From assembly GCA_030149365.1 (NCBI GenBank), contig JASBRP010000030.1:62001-126000 (forward strand): a stretch of 64,000 bases of DNA, read 5' to 3'. Below the pieces are notes generated by a model. The model was not told the DNA's origin and searched no databases. It saw only the letters and a program-made list of their open reading frames with translations. The stretch's first letter is position 1. Each line of letters begins with the position of its first letter. Made by a program: the position numbers and the translations under genes. This DNA is from Solimonas sp. Its GTDB lineage: Bacteria; Pseudomonadota; Gammaproteobacteria; Nevskiales; Nevskiaceae. Below, piece after piece: positions 40,805 through 49,863 of the stretch.

Positions 40805-42170
40805 GACGCTTCTCGATGAGTTCGGCCAAGAGACCCGTGCTCTGCTCGTCCAGGATCTGGATCAGGCGCTTGGAACGGCTCTGCAGGGCGCTGTTGGCGA
40901 ACAGCAGCGGGATGGCGATGCCCAGGCCCAAGAGGGTTGCAATCATGGCCATGGAGATACCGGCAGCCATCAGCTTGGGGTCGCCCGAGCCGGACTCGGT
41001 GATGACCTGGAAGGTGTGGATCATGCCGACGACGGTACCGACCAGGCCCAGCAGCGGGCCGGCGGCGACGCCCAGCTTGAGGAAGGACTGGCCGCGCTCC
41101 AGCGGCGGCAGTTCCTTGAGCACCGCTTCGGAGACGCGCAGTTCGATGACCTCGGAGTCTTCGTTGTTGCCCGGGGCGTTGTTGCCCTTGAAGGCGAGCA
41201 GGACGCGGCCCAGGGGGTTGTCGGTGGACAGGCTGGTCAGGTTGGACAACTGGCGGTTGACCTTGCTGCTGGTCAGGGTGAGGTAGCCGAACTGGTAGAC
41301 GGCGATGATGGCGCCGATCAGGCCGATGGCCAGGATCAGCCAGTTGACGGCTTCGCCCTCGACGATGCGGTCGACCATGCTGGGGCGCTGGGAGAACAGG
41401 TTCAGCAGCACGCCGCGGGTGGGGTCGATGACCATGGCGTGGTAGCCGGAGCCTTCCTCTTCAAAATCTTCGGCGACGTTGCCGAACTTGGAGGGGGGCT
41501 GCTTGGGCGGGGTGGCGAAGGCGTTGCCGCCCATGCTGTATTCCAGGAAGCGGCCTTCGGAGATGGCGACGAAGGGACCGACGCGCAGGACGGTCTTGTC
41601 GGTCTGGGCGCCGTCGGGGGCGGTGACCTTGGCCTGGATGCGTACGACCTTGCCGCCTTCGGTCATTTCGCGCTGCATCTCGAACCAGAAGCGGTTCAGG
41701 TCTTCCATCGGCGGCATGGTCTTGGTCTGCGCCAGGCGGTCGATCTGGGCGACGCGGTCCGGGAACTGGGCGGTAAGCATGCTGTTGCGGGCGACCGTGG
41801 CGAAATCGCCGGCGGTCTGGCGCATGACGCCGAACAGTTCGCCGAGGTTGCCGGCCTTGATGTCGCGGGCCTGGGTCAGTTCGCCGATCAGGCGGTCGTT
41901 GTCTTCGAACTGCTTGGCCAGCGCGGCGGCCTGGTTTTCCAGGGCGGTCTTTTCGGCGTTGGCTTCGTTGAGCAGGCTGCGCTGCTGTTCTCGGGCGGCG
42001 GCGAAGCGGGCTTCGCGTTCGGCGTTGGCCTGGGCGTCGCGGGCGTCGGCGGTGCGGACCTGTTCGAGCAGTTCGTCCAGGGTCTTGGCGCCGGCCTGGG
42101 CGGGCGCCTGGGCGGCGGCGGGAAGGGCGAGGCCCAGCAGCAGGGCGGCGGTGAAGGTCTTCAGGTTCAT
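40797..42170 (-). CDS. Large ExbB-like protein with coiled-coil periplasmic domain (TtpC-like)
   Basis: The 457-residue protein has a signal peptide (FTAALLLGLALPAAAQA) and a long coiled-coil periplasmic region (residues ~25-130, ANAEREARFAAAREQQRSLLNEANAEKTALENQ). Its C-terminal ExbB-like domain contains LGVAAGPLLGLVGTVVGMI and a final helix (AMIATLLGLGIAIPLLF). This matches TtpC, an extra ExbB-like part that Vibrio TonB2 systems require. It lies between DUF3450 and exbB. Confidence 0.9.
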   Translation of the reverse strand: MNLKTFTAALLLGLALPAAAQAPAQAGAKTLDELLEQVRTADARDAQANAEREARFAAAREQQRSLLNEANAEKTALENQAAALAKQFEDNDRLIGELTQARDIKAGNLGELFGVMRQTAGDFATVARNSMLTAQFPDRVAQIDRLAQTKTMPPMEDLNRFWFEMQREMTEGGKVVRIQAKVTAPDGAQTDKTVLRVGPFVAISEGRFLEYSMGGNAFATPPKQPPSKFGNVAEDFEEEGSGYHAMVIDPTRGVLLNLFSQRPSMVDRIVEGEAVNWLILAIGLIGAIIAVYQFGYLTLTSSKVNRQLSNLTSLSTDNPLGRVLLAFKGNNAPGNNEDSEVIELRVSEAVLKELPPLERGQSFLKLGVAAGPLLGLVGTVVGMIHTFQVITESGSGDPKLMAAGISMAMIATLLGLGIAIPLLFANSALQSRSKRLIQILDEQSTGLLAELIEKRRA

Positions 42171-42173
42171 GGC

Positions 42174-42923
42174 TTACTTGCTCGCGGCGGCCTGGACGGG
42201 GACGATCAACAGGTTCGGGGAGGTCTGTTTCTTGGCGACCTTGAGGCCTTCGGTGACGCCTTCGGCGTAGCCGCCGTCGGCGACCCAGTCCTTCTTTTCA
42301 CGATCCCAGTAGCCGGTGTCGGCGCCGTCCGGGGTCTGGTAGAACAGGCCGACGCGGCCCACGCGCAGGAAGTCGACTTCCTTGTCGGCCAGCTTGCCGC
42401 GGTAGGCTTCGATGGTGCGGCCGTATTCCATTTCGATCTGGTAGGCCTCGACGATGCGACGGTACTTTTCAGAAACCGTCACGTCGGCGCGGGGCATCAT
42501 TTCGTTCAGGCGGGCGACGCGGGCGGCGCGCTCTTCCTTCAGGAACGGGACGTCCAGCTGCACGAACTGCTCCATCGACGCCAGCATGCGCTGCATCAGC
42601 GGCAGGATCTCGATGTTGGTGCGGTCCAGTTCGGAGGATTCCTGGCGGATGACGGCCATTTCCTCTTCCTGGCTCTTCAACTGGGCCCGCAGTTGCTGCA
42701 GGTACAGCTTCAGGCCTTCGCTCTCGCGCAGGGTGGTGCGGTAGTCGTTCGACAGGTCACGGCCTTGTTCGGCCAGGGCGTCCACGCGCTTCTGGGACTC
42801 GGCCTGGGCCACCATGAAGCCCTCACCCGCCTTGATCACGTCCGGGATGGAGGCGGCGTAGGCCGCCGGCGCCAGCAGGGCGGCCAGCAGCACGGCCGCG
42901 CGACGCTTGCCATAGGGTTTCAT
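42174..42923 (-). CDS. DUF3450 domain protein of the TonB operon
   Basis: The 249-residue protein has a signal peptide (KRRAAVLLAALLAPAAYA) and then a long coiled coil (GFMVAQAESQKRVDALAEQGRDLSNDYRTTLRE ... LQQLRAQLKSQEEEMAVIRQE) that is characteristic of DUF3450. ATG 42923 with AGGA 9 bases upstream is the best start among several in-frame ATGs. DUF3450 genes are a constant member of TtpC-containing TonB operons, but the role is not settled. Three bases separate it from the next gene. Confidence 0.87.
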   Translation of the reverse strand: MKPYGKRRAAVLLAALLAPAAYAASIPDVIKAGEGFMVAQAESQKRVDALAEQGRDLSNDYRTTLRESEGLKLYLQQLRAQLKSQEEEMAVIRQESSELDRTNIEILPLMQRMLASMEQFVQLDVPFLKEERAARVARLNEMMPRADVTVSEKYRRIVEAYQIEMEYGRTIEAYRGKLADKEVDFLRVGRVGLFYQTPDGADTGYWDREKKDWVADGGYAEGVTEGLKVAKKQTSPNLLIVPVQAAASK

Positions 42924-42949
42924 GCTCGACATTCCTTGCTGATCCATTT

Positions 42950-45568
42950 TCAGAATTCCCACTTGATGCGCAGGCCGTAGAGGCGCGGCGGTGCCAGCGT
43001 CACGGTGCGGCCGAAGTCGTGCTGCACGATGGCCTGGGCGTAGTCCTTGTCCAGGGCGTTGTCGACGAAGGCCGTGAGCTGGATGCCCCAGGGTTCGTAG
43101 AAGTAGGCGACGCGACCACCCAGCAGACCGTAGGCCGGCTGCTCGTACAGCGGCGAGTTCTGCGGCGTGGTGTTGAAGCCGCTGTTGTAGTAGTAGTCCA
43201 CGCCCAGCTCGAAGGAGCCGAAGCTGCCCGCGGGAATGGCCTGGTTCACCGAGACGCTGGCGGTCAGGTCCGGCGTGCGCACGATGTCGTTGCCGGTGAA
43301 GTCACGTGCCGGCAGCAGCAGCAGGCTGTCCTTGCCGAAGTAGAGGCCGGTGGTATCGTCGAAGCCGGAGCCGTCCTTGTAGTCGGTGTACTTGCCGTCC
43401 AGGTAGGTGGCGCTGGCGGCGATGGCCAGGCCCGGATTCAGGTTGGGCATGGGCTGCCACAGCACGTCGAACTCGGCACCGTTGATCTGCGCCTCGCCGG
43501 CGTTCCTGAACGACACCACGCCGCCGGAGGTGACGGACACGATGGCGGTCAGCAGTTCGTCGATCTGGGTGTGGAAGATCGCGGCGTTGAAGCGCAAGGC
43601 GCCATCCAGCAGGTCGGACTTGAAGCCCAGCTCGTAGGAGGTCGCGGTCTCGCGCTTGACCGGGTCCGGGTTGGAGAAGAAGTTGACGATGTTGTAGGTC
43701 GGGCTCTTGTAGCCGCGCTGTGCCGAGGCATAGATGCGGAAGTTGTCCCAGGGGTGGATCTGGATCGCCAGCTTCGGCGACAGGGTCTTGTCCTCCAGGT
43801 CCGGCGCATTGAAGTTGCGCAGGCGCAGGTTCTGCGCACGGCTGCCGGAATCGAAATAGGCATTGGGCGGCTCGCCCGCCGTCGGCAGCACCACTTCGAG
43901 GTAGCTGTTGGTGATGCCGCGGGTTTCCATCTGGTAGCGCGCGCCGAGCGTGATATCCAGCCAGTCGGTGGCGAACCAGGTGCCCTGCAGGTAGGCGGAG
44001 TTGGACTCCGTGGTCAGGATGCCGCCGTTGCCCAGCACGATGTCGTTGGAGGCATTGACCAGCTGGTTGATGCTGTAGCCCAGGTTGTTGAGCCCCAGCA
44101 GGCCGCCGACGCGGTTCAGCAGGTACGGCAGGCCCAGCACGTTGGAGCCCACGCCCAGCGCGTTCAGCGTCAGGTAGAGGCTGCCGAAGCCGCCCTCGCC
44201 CTCCAGGCGATACAGGCCCGCCGCCCACTGGAAGCTGTCGGAGCCCGGCGTGTCGGAATTGGAGACGAACTGCAGTTCGTAGGTGCGCTGCTTGTTGAAC
44301 TGGTCGTTGCTGTAGAAGGTGGCCTGCGAGGTGGCGGTGGAGTCGAAGTCGTACATCGCCTCATCCACGATCGCCTCGTTGTCGGAGTAGATGAACTTGA
44401 TGTCGGAGAAGCCGGTGAGCCACTCCACCGTCGCACCGTAGAGCGTGTTGGTGGTCTCGTTGCCGCCCTGGTAGTTGTTGTGCCACACGCGATCCAGCGG
44501 ATCGGGCGGCACGCCGCCGACCAGGATCGGGGCCGGCCGCGTGTTCTCCTGCGACAGCGAGTTGCTGTTGAACTGCTTGTTGTAGGAGCCCACCAGCGTC
44601 AGGCTGAGATCGTCGGTGGCCTGGAAGCGCAGCTTGGCGCGGCCGCCCTTGACGTAGTCCTCGCGCATCGGGCCGGGCTGGCCGAAGACCTCGTTGCGGC
44701 CGAACAGGTCCTGGTCTTCCTTGAAAAGCGCCAGCGTGGCGCCGATGGACTCGGTGATCGGCGTGCCGAAGTAGAGCTGGTACTTGCGCGTGTTGTAGTT
44801 GCCGAACTCGGTCTTGAAGGAGCCCGTGAACTCGTCAGGCGGGTCCTCGGTGATGATGTTGATGGCACCGGCCGTGGCGTTGCGGCCGAACAGCGTGCCC
44901 TGCGGGCCCTTGAGCACCTCGACCCGCTTCACCGGGCCCAGAGAATCCTGCTTGCCCTGGCTGGGGCCGATGTTGATGCCGTCGATGTAGGTGGCGACGC
45001 TGGGATCGGCGTTGGGCAGGAAGGCGTCGGTGCCGACGCCGCGGATGAAGACGACGCTGTAGCCATAGGAATAGGTGTAGGTCAGGCCCGGCGTGATCTT
45101 CTGCAGGTCGGCGGTGGACTCGACGCCGAAGGCGTCCAGCTTCTCGCCGCTGAAGGCGTTGATCGTGATGGGCACTTCCTGCAGGTTTTCCTCGCGCTTC
45201 TGCGCGGTGACCACGATCTCCTCGACCAGGCGGCTCGCGGATGGCTCCTTGACCGGGTTCTTCGGCTTGGCCTCCTTCTGCGCCACGGGGATCGTGTCGT
45301 CGTAGACCTTGGGCGCCGCCTCGGGCGCGGCGGCCTGTGACGGCTCCTGCGCCGGCGCGGTGGCCGGCGCCGTGTCGGCAGCAGCGGCGGCGGGAGCAGG
45401 CTCCGCCGGCGCGGGCGCCGCGGCGGGCGCCGTGCCCGCCTCCTCGCTGAACAGCTCCGAGCCGAGCAGCTCATCGAGCGCGTCGGACGGCGGCGCATCC
45501 TGCGCCTGGGCACCCATCGCCGCGACACACATGCCGGCGAGCGCGGCGTTCCTTACGATCTTCTTCAT
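42950..45568 (-). CDS. TonB-dependent outer-membrane receptor
   Basis: The 872-residue protein has a signal peptide (IVRNAALAGMCVAAMGAQAQ). About 100 residues of Ala/Pro-rich low-complexity sequence follow (for example APAPAEPAPAAAAAD). A TonB box region (EEIVVTAQKREENLQ), a plug with QKITPGLTYTYSYGYSVVFIRGVG and GPQGTLFGRNATAGAINI, and a beta-barrel ending in LRIKWEF come next. The C-terminal Phe is the outer-membrane insertion signal. The ligand is unknown; plug sequences of this type are common in receptors of sterol-, alkane- or polycyclic-degrading bacteria. GGAAGG 5-10 bases before the ATG at 45568 and a near-consensus promoter at 45948-45976 support the start. It leads the eight-gene operon. 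Confidence 0.93.
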   Translation of the reverse strand: MKKIVRNAALAGMCVAAMGAQAQDAPPSDALDELLGSELFSEEAGTAPAAAPAPAEPAPAAAAADTAPATAPAQEPSQAAAPEAAPKVYDDTIPVAQKEAKPKNPVKEPSASRLVEEIVVTAQKREENLQEVPITINAFSGEKLDAFGVESTADLQKITPGLTYTYSYGYSVVFIRGVGTDAFLPNADPSVATYIDGINIGPSQGKQDSLGPVKRVEVLKGPQGTLFGRNATAGAINIITEDPPDEFTGSFKTEFGNYNTRKYQLYFGTPITESIGATLALFKEDQDLFGRNEVFGQPGPMREDYVKGGRAKLRFQATDDLSLTLVGSYNKQFNSNSLSQENTRPAPILVGGVPPDPLDRVWHNNYQGGNETTNTLYGATVEWLTGFSDIKFIYSDNEAIVDEAMYDFDSTATSQATFYSNDQFNKQRTYELQFVSNSDTPGSDSFQWAAGLYRLEGEGGFGSLYLTLNALGVGSNVLGLPYLLNRVGGLLGLNNLGYSINQLVNASNDIVLGNGGILTTESNSAYLQGTWFATDWLDITLGARYQMETRGITNSYLEVVLPTAGEPPNAYFDSGSRAQNLRLRNFNAPDLEDKTLSPKLAIQIHPWDNFRIYASAQRGYKSPTYNIVNFFSNPDPVKRETATSYELGFKSDLLDGALRFNAAIFHTQIDELLTAIVSVTSGGVVSFRNAGEAQINGAEFDVLWQPMPNLNPGLAIAASATYLDGKYTDYKDGSGFDDTTGLYFGKDSLLLLPARDFTGNDIVRTPDLTASVSVNQAIPAGSFGSFELGVDYYYNSGFNTTPQNSPLYEQPAYGLLGGRVAYFYEPWGIQLTAFVDNALDKDYAQAIVQHDFGRTVTLAPPRLYGLRIKWEF

Positions 45569-45947
45569 GGCACCTTCCATATCGGTCACGCGCCCTCGCC
45601 TCGTTGCGGGACAGGGCGACTCCACTTGATCCATGCAGCGCGGCTTGCCGGTTCTCCCTCGGGGCCGCGGCAGGAATCGCGCGCGCAGTTGCCCCGGCAG
45701 GATCGGCCGGGGCCGACTGCCACCTCGTTACTCGAACAGCTTTTCAGCGATGCCGCGCAGGCCTAGGGGCCGGCGGCGCGTACGTCAGGCAGGCACCTGG
45801 CGCGGCCACCGACCAAGGGTGTCGGCAGCGAATCGAAACGGGCACTGAAGATGGGAAATGATGAACGGCATGATTCTCCTCATGTGCTTCTTGTCGTTCG
45901 CCAGGATGAACTCCGGCGACTTCTTATGACTTCTCACCGTCCCATAA

Positions 45948-45976
45948 ATATTATATCCACGCCTTAATGGTGTCAA
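45948..45976 (-). promoter_or_regulatory. Near-consensus sigma-70 promoter of the receptor operon
   Basis: On the minus strand TTGACA (45976-45971) is followed by a 17-base spacer and TAATAT (45953-45948), or by a 15-base spacer and a perfect TATAAT (45955-45950). This is the best promoter in the window. The leader to the receptor ATG is about 370 nucleotides. Confidence 0.65.
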
Positions 45977-45983
45977 CATTTAT

Positions 45984-46000
45984 ATTGTGTCATTTGGACG
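45984..46000. promoter_or_regulatory. Predicted operator C (shared motif)
   Basis: ATTGTGTC-ATTTG-GAC matches the motif found upstream of the P450 operon (ATTGTGTC-TTTTG-GACAC) at the same spacing. It ends 8 bases upstream of the -35 element of the receptor promoter. Confidence 0.5.
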
Positions 46001-46038
46001 GCTTTTGAATCCGATACCCCGCGTGCATGCCGCGGGAC

Positions 46039-47850
46039 TCAGTCGTACAGGGCCTCGATGGCAGCGGCATGCCGCTGCAGGATCACGGCGCGACGCGTCT
46101 TCATGGTCGGCGTCAGTTCGCCGTTCTGCAGGGAGAAGGCCTCCGGCAGCAGCGTCCAGTTCTTGATGGTCTGCACGCGCGCCAGGCGCCGGTTGACCTG
46201 CTCCACCTGCGCCGCGAACCAGCGCATGAAGGCGGGGCATTGCGCCGCCTCCGTCGCGTTCGTCGCCAGGCTGCCGGCCGCCTGCGCCACCGCGGGCAGC
46301 AGCAGGGGGTCCAGCGTGAACAGGGCGACGAGGTACTTGCGCCGGTCGCCGATCACGCAGACCTGGGCGACAGCGGGGATCGACTTCATCTCGCCCTCGA
46401 CCTGCGCCGGCGAGATGTTCTCGCCGCCGGCGGTGATGATCAGTTCCTTCTTGCGGTCGACGATGGTGAGGAATCCGTCGTCGTCGATGCGGCCGACGTC
46501 ACCGGTGCGCAGCCAGCCGGATTCGTCGCGCGCGTCCCGCGAGGCCTGCTCGTTGTGCAGGTAGCCCATGAATACGCAGGGGCCGCGCAACAGGATTTCG
46601 CCATCGGCATCGAGCCGTAGTTCCAGCCCTTCCCAGGGCTGGCCGACGGAGCCGCTGCGATGGCGCCCCGGCCCACCCATGGTGCAGGCACCGGTGGACT
46701 CGCTCTGGCCGTAGATCTCGTAGAGCGGCAGGCCGATGCTGGCGAAGAAGGCCGCGGTGTCGGCGGCAATGGGCGCGGCGCCGGTGGCGCAGTGATGCGC
46801 GCGATCCAGGCCCAGCGCCGCCCGCAGCTTCGACAGCACCAGGCGGTCGGCCAGCGGCAGCATCAACGGCGGCCTGCCGCCGTGTTCCTGCGCCCGTGAC
46901 GCGGCGCGGCCCACGCGACGCGCCCAGCGCATCAGCTGGCGGCGTGCGAAAGGTGCCTGCGCTTCCAGGCCGAGGATGCGCGCCTGGATCTTCTCCCAGA
47001 CGCGCGGCACGCCAAGGAAGCCGTGGGGCCGCACCTCGGGCAGGTTGGCCGGCAGGCGCTCCAGGCTCTCGGCGAACCACACGCAACTGCCGACGTGCAG
47101 GGGCACGTGCAGGGTCAGCATCTGTTCGGCAACGTGTGACAGCGGCAGGTAACTGAGGCCGTCCTGCCCTTCCCGCGCGCCGAGCCGCTGCGCGGCGCCG
47201 CGCGCGGTCCACAGCAGGTTGTCGTGCGACAGCATCACCGCCTTGGGGGTGCCGGTGGTGCCGGAGGTGTAGATCAGCGTGGCCAGGTCGCCGGGCTGCT
47301 GCGCGGCAAGCCGCTCCCGCAACTGCGACTCCGGCACGGCCTCGGCGAGCTCGTACAACTGCTCCCAGCCATGGACGTCGGGGGCGTCGCTGTCGCCCTT
47401 CATCAGCACGATGGCCCGCAGCGCGGGCAGCGCGGCGCGCACGGCCAGCAGCTTGGCCAGTTGCGCCGAGTCCTCCACCACGACGATCGCCGAGCCGCTG
47501 TGCCCGGCGATGTACTGGCACTGCTCGGCGCTGGAAGTGGGATAGATGCCAGCAGCCACGCCACCCGCCGCGATGGCCGCGAGATCGGTGATCAGCCACT
47601 GCGGGCCGTTGGCGGCGAGGACCGACACGGTCTGCCCCGGCTGCAGGCCCAGGCGGATGAAGGCGCGCGCCACCGTCATCACCTCGGCGTGATACTCGCG
47701 GAAGCTGAGGGTGTGCCAGCGCCCGTCGCACTTGTGGCGCAGCGCCGGGCGCGAGGCCAGGCGCCGCGCGGTGGCCGTGAAGGCCTCGATCACCGTGCGC
47801 GGCGCTTCCTGAGGCTGTGACAACAGCGGTGCCGGCTCAGCGCGGGTCAC
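46039..47850 (-). CDS. AMP-dependent acyl-CoA ligase (long-chain, FadD15/ACSBG-like)
   Basis: The 603-residue ligase activates a carboxylic acid to its CoA thioester with ATP. Motifs are LIYTSGTTGTPKAVMLSH (P-loop), QSESTGACTMGGPG, and GWLRTGDVGRIDDDGFLTIVDRKKELIITAGGENISP. The segment SYLPLSHVAEQMLTLHVPLHVG is typical of the bubblegum/FadD15 long-chain group. A GTG at 47850 overlaps the stop of the upstream small membrane gene by 14 bases and is the likely start, though frames extend upstream. It is the last gene of the P450 operon, so the substrate is probably the oxidised product of that P450. Confidence 0.88.
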   Translation of the reverse strand: MTRAEPAPLLSQPQEAPRTVIEAFTATARRLASRPALRHKCDGRWHTLSFREYHAEVMTVARAFIRLGLQPGQTVSVLAANGPQWLITDLAAIAAGGVAAGIYPTSSAEQCQYIAGHSGSAIVVVEDSAQLAKLLAVRAALPALRAIVLMKGDSDAPDVHGWEQLYELAEAVPESQLRERLAAQQPGDLATLIYTSGTTGTPKAVMLSHDNLLWTARGAAQRLGAREGQDGLSYLPLSHVAEQMLTLHVPLHVGSCVWFAESLERLPANLPEVRPHGFLGVPRVWEKIQARILGLEAQAPFARRQLMRWARRVGRAASRAQEHGGRPPLMLPLADRLVLSKLRAALGLDRAHHCATGAAPIAADTAAFFASIGLPLYEIYGQSESTGACTMGGPGRHRSGSVGQPWEGLELRLDADGEILLRGPCVFMGYLHNEQASRDARDESGWLRTGDVGRIDDDGFLTIVDRKKELIITAGGENISPAQVEGEMKSIPAVAQVCVIGDRRKYLVALFTLDPLLLPAVAQAAGSLATNATEAAQCPAFMRWFAAQVEQVNRRLARVQTIKNWTLLPEAFSLQNGELTPTMKTRRAVILQRHAAAIEALYD

Positions 47851-48211
47851 GGGCCACCGCCAGCAGCAGCGCCGCCACGGCATCGGCCGCCGCGAGCAGC
47901 AGCAGCACGGCGGGCGCGCCGCCCAGTACCGCAAGCACGAACAGCAGCACCGCGGCGCCCTTCACCAGCATGGCCGGCTTGCGCAGCACTCCGGGCGCGG
48001 CGTTCAGGCGCGCCCAGGCGAAGCCGGCGCCGAGCAGGCCCATCAGCCCCAGCAGCAGCGGCGAGAGGCCGGCCAGGTCGGCATGGCCCGGCAGCTCCAG
48101 CAGCCGGTTCAGGCCCAGCAAGGCCTCGACCAGCCAGGGCCCCAGGCCCGGCACCGCCAGCGCCAGGAACAGGCCGAGGTCACCCGCGGCGATGCGCCGT
48201 TCGATCGACAT
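47837..48211 (-). CDS. Small four-helix membrane protein in the P450 operon
   Basis: The 124-residue protein has four hydrophobic segments (LGLFLALAVPGLGPWLVEALLGL, LAGLSPLLLGLMGLLGAGFAW, KPAMLVKGAAVLLFVLAVLG, PAVLLLLAAADAVAALLLAV). It has no catalytic motif and I do not recognise it. It lies 10 bases after the SnoaL-like gene and its 3' end overlaps the ligase start, so it belongs to the operon. A transport or membrane-anchoring role is only a guess. Confidence 0.7.
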   Translation of the reverse strand: MSIERRIAAGDLGLFLALAVPGLGPWLVEALLGLNRLLELPGHADLAGLSPLLLGLMGLLGAGFAWARLNAAPGVLRKPAMLVKGAAVLLFVLAVLGGAPAVLLLLAAADAVAALLLAVARDPR

Positions 48212-48221
48212 GGCCGCGCCT

Positions 48222-48620
48222 TCAGCGGGTGAAGGCCGCCACGGCCACGGCCGTGTTCATGAAGTCGCGGAAGCGCAGCCACTTGCCGTCGCGCACGGTG
48301 ATGACATGTGCGAAGTCGGAGCGGATCGGGCGGCCGGTGGCGCGCGCCGTGAGGTGCAGCACGCCGGTCACCGTGACCATGTCGCCGTCGCGGAGCATCT
48401 GCTCGGCGTCGAACTGGTGGATGTCCACCGAGCCCAGCACGGTCTCGAAGAAGCGGCGCGCTTCCTCCTTGCCGCGATAGTCGCCGGCATAGGGGATCAC
48501 CGACGGGCCGTAGAACTCGATGCGGATGTCATCGTCCAGCAACTCGACGATGCCCGGCACGTCCTTGGCGCCGAAGCGCGTGAAGATTTCCTGGGTGGCT
48601 TCGACAGGGTTCATGCTCAT
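48222..48620 (-). CDS. SnoaL/NTF2-like protein
   Basis: The 132-residue protein matches the SnoaL-like/ketosteroid-isomerase fold, with VEATQEIFTRFGAKDVPGIVELLDDDIRIEFYGP at the N-terminus and the C-terminal strand block VTVTGVLHLTARATGRPIRSDFAHVITVRDG. Candidate polar residues line the cone (Asp in LLDDDIRIEF, His in FAHVITV), but they do not exactly match the ketosteroid isomerase triad. It may act as an isomerase or hydratase on the P450 product. It is third from the end of the operon. Confidence 0.75.
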   Translation of the reverse strand: MSMNPVEATQEIFTRFGAKDVPGIVELLDDDIRIEFYGPSVIPYAGDYRGKEEARRFFETVLGSVDIHQFDAEQMLRDGDMVTVTGVLHLTARATGRPIRSDFAHVITVRDGKWLRFRDFMNTAVAVAAFTR

Positions 48621-48656
48621 GTTCGCGTCTCCTCGGTTATGGGTTTGCCGCCCGCG

Positions 48657-48965
48657 TCACTGCTCGGGCGCCACGGTCAGGTGGATGCCGTCCAGCTCGG
48701 GGCTCATCACCACCTGGCAGGCCAGGCGGCTGTTGGGCTGCGTGTTCAGCAGTTCCGGCAACAACTGGCTCTCGTCGCCCACGGCCGGCGGCAGGCGCGC
48801 CAGCCAGGCGGGGTCGACATAGACCTGGCAGGTGGCACAGGAGCAGGCGCCGCCGCAGGTGGCTTCCACCAGGTTGGCGAAGCTCAGCGGGTTCACCAGC
48901 GCCTCGCCGGCGTCGGCGTCCAGCTCGTGGGCACGGCCGGCCCGGTCGATGACATGAATCTTCAC
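48657..48965 (-). CDS. 2Fe-2S ferredoxin (adrenodoxin/putidaredoxin type)
   Basis: The 102-residue ferredoxin has the four cluster ligands of the family: Cys37, Cys43 and Cys46 in TCGGACSCATC, and Cys83 in RLACQVV. An extra Cys41 lies inside the loop. The length and the NPLSFANLVEATCGGACSCATC pattern match P450-redox ferredoxins. The start is GTG at 48965; no ATG is in frame. It is in the operon with the P450 at 49864, 67 bases after the crotonase gene, and should carry electrons from a reductase such as that at 35868. Confidence 0.92.
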   Translation of the reverse strand: MKIHVIDRAGRAHELDADAGEALVNPLSFANLVEATCGGACSCATCQVYVDPAWLARLPPAVGDESQLLPELLNTQPNSRLACQVVMSPELDGIHLTVAPEQ

Positions 48966-49032
48966 TTTCGAATGTTCCGGTGCATGGCGCGCCCTCGGAT
49001 GGACGCGTCCAGAAAAATGGTTGGGCTCGCCC

Positions 49033-49842
49033 TCAGGGCAGCAGGTCCTGGAATTGCGCGGCGGCACGCTGCTTCTGCGCCGACAGCGCCAGCGGCACGT
49101 CTTCCGACACGAACATGGCGGCGTTCCACAGGCTGGCGAACTCCAGGCCGTCGGCCACGCTGTGGTCGCGGGCATGGTTCAGCGCCGCCTTGGTACCGGC
49201 CACCGCCAGCGGCGACAGCGCGGCGATGCGCGCGGCGGTCTCGCGAGCCTGTTCCAGCGCCTGCTCGTGGCTGTCGGACACCGCATTGACGAAGCCGCGC
49301 TGCTGCGCCTCGGCGGCGCTCATCGGCCGGCCGGTCAGTGCCAGCTCCTGCACCAGCGCCGCCGGCAGCAATCGGGGCAGGCGCTGCAGCACGCCGAGGT
49401 CGGCCATCATCCCGATGTTGATCTCGTGGATGCGGTAGAAGGCGTCGGCCGTGGCAAAACGCAGGTTGGCGCAGCAGGCCAGGTCCAGGGCGCCGCCGAT
49501 GCAGGCGCCCTGGGTCACCGCGATCACCGGCACGCGCAGGGTCTCCAGGCGCGTCAGCGCCGCCTGCAGCGCCAGCACCTTGCGGCGGATCCAGTCGCGG
49601 TAGCGGCCGGGCTCGCCGTCTTCCCGCTCGCGGATCGCCGGGAAGAAATCCAGGTCCATGCCGGCGCTGAAGTGCTTGCCGCTGCCCTGCAGCAGCAGCA
49701 CGCGGATCGAGGGATCGGCGTCCACCGTGTCGAGCAGCTTCGGCAGCTCGCTCCAGAACGCGGTGTCGAGCGCGTTCATGCGCTCGGGACGGTCCATCAC
49801 GATCTCGGCGAGCGCGCCGTTGCGCGTCAGTTGCAAGGGCAT
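49033..49842 (-). CDS. Crotonase, dienoyl-CoA isomerase (ECH1)-like
   Basis: The 269-residue crotonase keeps the three acidic residues of delta3,5-delta2,4-dienoyl-CoA isomerase: Asp in ACIGGALDLACCAN, and Glu and Asp in YRIHEINIGMMADLGVLQRL. The oxyanion segment is LLLQGSGKHFSAGMDLDFF. The INIGMMADLGVLQRLP block is diagnostic of the ECH1 subgroup, so it probably moves double bonds rather than hydrating them. It lies 21 bases after the P450 gene in the operon and fits unsaturated or branched acyl chain degradation. Confidence 0.88.
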   Translation of the reverse strand: MPLQLTRNGALAEIVMDRPERMNALDTAFWSELPKLLDTVDADPSIRVLLLQGSGKHFSAGMDLDFFPAIREREDGEPGRYRDWIRRKVLALQAALTRLETLRVPVIAVTQGACIGGALDLACCANLRFATADAFYRIHEINIGMMADLGVLQRLPRLLPAALVQELALTGRPMSAAEAQQRGFVNAVSDSHEQALEQARETAARIAALSPLAVAGTKAALNHARDHSVADGLEFASLWNAAMFVSEDVPLALSAQKQRAAAQFQDLLP

Positions 49843-49863
49843 GTGCAGGCTCTCCGTCGGCGC

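Larger units (their letters stand above)
45569..46038. other. Control region upstream of the receptor operon
   Basis: This 470-base gap lies between the receptor start and the end of the CoA-ligase gene. The half nearest the receptor is GC-rich with no convincing gene. The half nearest 46000 is AT-rich and holds a strong promoter and one copy of a shared operator motif, both listed separately. From the promoter to the receptor ATG there is a leader of about 370 nucleotides, long enough for post-transcriptional control. I see no gene. Confidence 0.5.

Noticed and set aside
41016-42980. 654-codon plus-strand frame opposite the TonB operon
   Set aside because: It lies antisense to exbB-like and DUF3450 genes that have clear domain matches, and its translation is Gly/Val/Asp-biased shadow sequence.
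43019-45340. 773-codon plus-strand frame opposite the receptor
   Set aside because: It is antisense to the TonB-dependent receptor, with no recognisable domain.
45785-45979. 64-codon minus-strand frame upstream of the receptor
   Set aside because: Its start would overlap the -35 element of the predicted promoter and it has no ribosome binding site. It is more likely leader DNA.
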